Of a stretch of 64,000 nt of DNA, positions 62,622 to 64,000 are shown piece after piece. The DNA lies in the NCBI RefSeq assembly GCF_022554085.1, contig NZ_JAKFYR010000003.1, forward strand, positions 124,001 through 188,000. Direction: 5' to 3'. Origin of the DNA: Rhodococcus sp. CH91. Its GTDB lineage: Bacteria > Actinomycetota > Actinomycetes > Mycobacteriales > Mycobacteriaceae. The stretch's first letter is position 1; each line of letters opens with the position of its first letter. The notes under the pieces were generated by a model that did not search any database, had not been told where the DNA came from, and was given only the letters and a program-made list of their open reading frames with translations. Made by a program: the position numbers and the translations under genes.

Positions 62622-64000
62622 ATGAATGCCCTGACGATTACGTTGGGCACGATCGGCGTGCTGCTCAGCCTCGTGTGTTGGTTCGCTTTCATCAGCGGTG
62701 CGCTGAAGATGGTCAATACGGTCCGGATCGGCCAGCCGGCCCCCGATCGGTGGCGGCCCTTCTTCCCGCGCTTCAAGCAGATGATCGTCGAATTCCTCGC
62801 GCACACGAAGATGGTCAAGTTCCGCACCGTCGGCTGGGCGCACTGGCTGGTGATGATCGGCTTCATGCTGGGCGCAATCGTCTGGTTCGAGGCCTACGGC
62901 CAGACATTCGACCCGAAGTTCCACTGGCCCATCATCGGCAACACCGCCGTCTACCACTTCATCGACGAGATCCTCGGCATCGGCACGGTGATCGGCATCC
63001 TCGTGCTGATCGTCATCCGCCAGCGCAACCACCCGCGCCGGCCGGGCAGGATGTCGCGCTTCAGCGGCTCGAACTTCAAGGCCGCCTATTTCGTCGAGAC
63101 GGTCGTGCTGCTCGAGGGCCTGGGCATGATCCTGGTGAAGGCCGGCAAGATCGCCACCTACGGCGGGGGTCACCTCTCGACCGACTTCTTCACCATGCAG
63201 GTCGCCAAGATCCTCCCCGCAAGCCCCGAGCTCGTGTCGGTCTTCGCGTTCGTCAAGCTCATGTCGGGCATGGTGTGGCTGTACATCGTCGGCCGCAACA
63301 TCACCTGGGGTGTCGCCTGGCACCGCTTCTCCGCGTTCTTCAACATCTACTTCAAGCGTGAGGACGACGGCGGTCCCGCCCTCGGTGCCGCGCGCCAGAT
63401 GATGTCGGGCGGCAAGCCCGTCGACATGGAGGACGCCGACCCGGACAAGGACACCTTCGGTGCCGGTCGCATCGAGGACTTCACCTGGAAGGGCTGGCTC
63501 GACTTCACGACCTGCACGGAGTGCGGTCGCTGCCAGTCGCAGTGCCCCGCTTGGAACACCGGCAAGCCCCTCTCGCCCAAGCTGCTCATCACGTCGCTGC
63601 GCGACCACGGCTACGCCAAGGCTCCGTACCTGCTGGCCGGTGGCCGCACGGACATCGGCGGCGACGAGGTCGGCCTGGTCGACGCCGAGGGCAACCCGGA
63701 CGAGGCCAAGCTGGGCAAGATCCCGGCCTCGGCGCGCGAGGAAGCCGGTCGCAAGCTCGTCGGCGAGACCGAGGCGCTCGTCGATGCCGGCGAACTCGCC
63801 CCTGTCATCGACACCGAGACCCTGTGGTCGTGCACCAACTGCGGTGCGTGCGTCGAGCAGTGCCCGGTCGACATCGAGCACGTCGACCACATCATCGATA
63901 TGCGCCGCTACCAGGTGCTCATCGAATCGGACTTCCCGTCCGAGCTCGCGGGTCTGTTCAAGAACCTCGAGAACAAGGGCAACCCCTGGGGCCAGAACGC
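62622..64000 (+). CDS. Heterodisulphide-reductase-like (Fe-S)-binding membrane oxidoreductase, 3' end missing
   Basis: About 460 residues are visible before the window ends. Up to five or six TM helices occupy residues 1-250 (LTITLGTIGVLLSLVCWFAF, HWLVMIGFMLGAIVWF, LGIGTVIGILVLIVI), then two 4Fe-4S motifs: CTECGRCQSQCP near residue 305 and CTNCGACVEQCP near residue 407. This matches the Rv0338c-type iron-sulfur-binding reductases, essential in mycobacteria and found near the dnaK operon there. The C-terminal CCG domains lie beyond the edge. Confidence 0.9.
   Translation, partial: MNALTITLGTIGVLLSLVCWFAFISGALKMVNTVRIGQPAPDRWRPFFPRFKQMIVEFLAHTKMVKFRTVGWAHWLVMIGFMLGAIVWFEAYGQTFDPKFHWPIIGNTAVYHFIDEILGIGTVIGILVLIVIRQRNHPRRPGRMSRFSGSNFKAAYFVETVVLLEGLGMILVKAGKIATYGGGHLSTDFFTMQVAKILPASPELVSVFAFVKLMSGMVWLYIVGRNITWGVAWHRFSAFFNIYFKREDDGGPALGAARQMMSGGKPVDMEDADPDKDTFGAGRIEDFTWKGWLDFTTCTECGRCQSQCPAWNTGKPLSPKLLITSLRDHGYAKAPYLLAGGRTDIGGDEVGLVDAEGNPDEAKLGKIPASAREEAGRKLVGETEALVDAGELAPVIDTETLWSCTNCGACVEQCPVDIEHVDHIIDMRRYQVLIESDFPSELAGLFKNLENKGNPWGQN

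Overview
The window looks like chromosome of a high-GC member of the Mycobacteriales, most likely Rhodococcus or a close relative. The evidence is the strong G/C third-position bias, tightly overlapping ATGA/GTGA operons, a dnaK-grpE-dnaJ-hspR operon with HAIR operators, and an Rv0338c-like iron-sulfur reductase a few kilobases away, as in mycobacteria. No tRNA, rRNA, CRISPR array, insertion sequence or phage gene was seen.

The left 50 kb is a large catabolic region. At 1-5.8 kb a divergent SDR and an operon (enoyl-CoA hydratase, a two-subunit acyl-CoA dehydrogenase pair, a CaiB-type CoA-transferase and a GntR regulator) form a CoA-ester degradation module. At 5.9-10.7 kb, reading leftward, are an SMP-30 lactonase, an SDR, a cytochrome P450, its [2Fe-2S] ferredoxin and a ferredoxin reductase. 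At 10.9-16.6 kb are an SDR and a Liv-type ABC importer in which two permeases and one ATPase are fused into a single 928-residue protein. An orphan conservon-type sensor kinase (17-19 kb) follows, then SDR and VOC genes.

From 21.4 to 32.9 kb there is a partly duplicated module. It has two dipeptide-type solute-binding lipoproteins, a DppBCDF-like transporter, a twin pair of SDRs, and two paralogues of an unrecognised protein that carries an H-x-D...H...R arrangement like Fe(II)/2-oxoglutarate oxygenases. From 32.9 to 50.6 kb steroid-type enzymes appear: a KshA-like Rieske oxygenase, three KstD/fumarate-reductase-type flavoproteins, a ketosteroid-isomerase-like protein, an HsaB-like flavin reductase, two HSL-type esterases, two luciferase-like oxidoreductases, SDR, SnoaL-like and Dabb proteins, an MFS exporter, and IclR and PadR regulators. 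The likely overall role is uptake and oxidative breakdown of a steroid or other polycyclic terpenoid, but the substrate cannot be read from sequence.

The most striking unlisted signal is a repeated near-palindrome (TCCCG-N5-CGGGA, often with the core CCRCTCAGYGG). I found it in at least eleven intergenic regions between 10.8 and 50.6 kb, always 44-152 bp upstream of a start codon. It would tie the P450, transporter, oxygenase-like, hydrolase, KSI and KstD units into one regulon.

The right 13 kb is mostly housekeeping or cell envelope: the chaperone operon, an AbiEi/nuclease-like protein, the remnant of a LuxR-type regulator, a membrane-anchored Hsp70-like protein, two tandem secreted S1 proteases, a tiny hydrophobic peptide gene behind an IdeR-like box, a secreted protein, and the truncated start of the iron-sulfur reductase.
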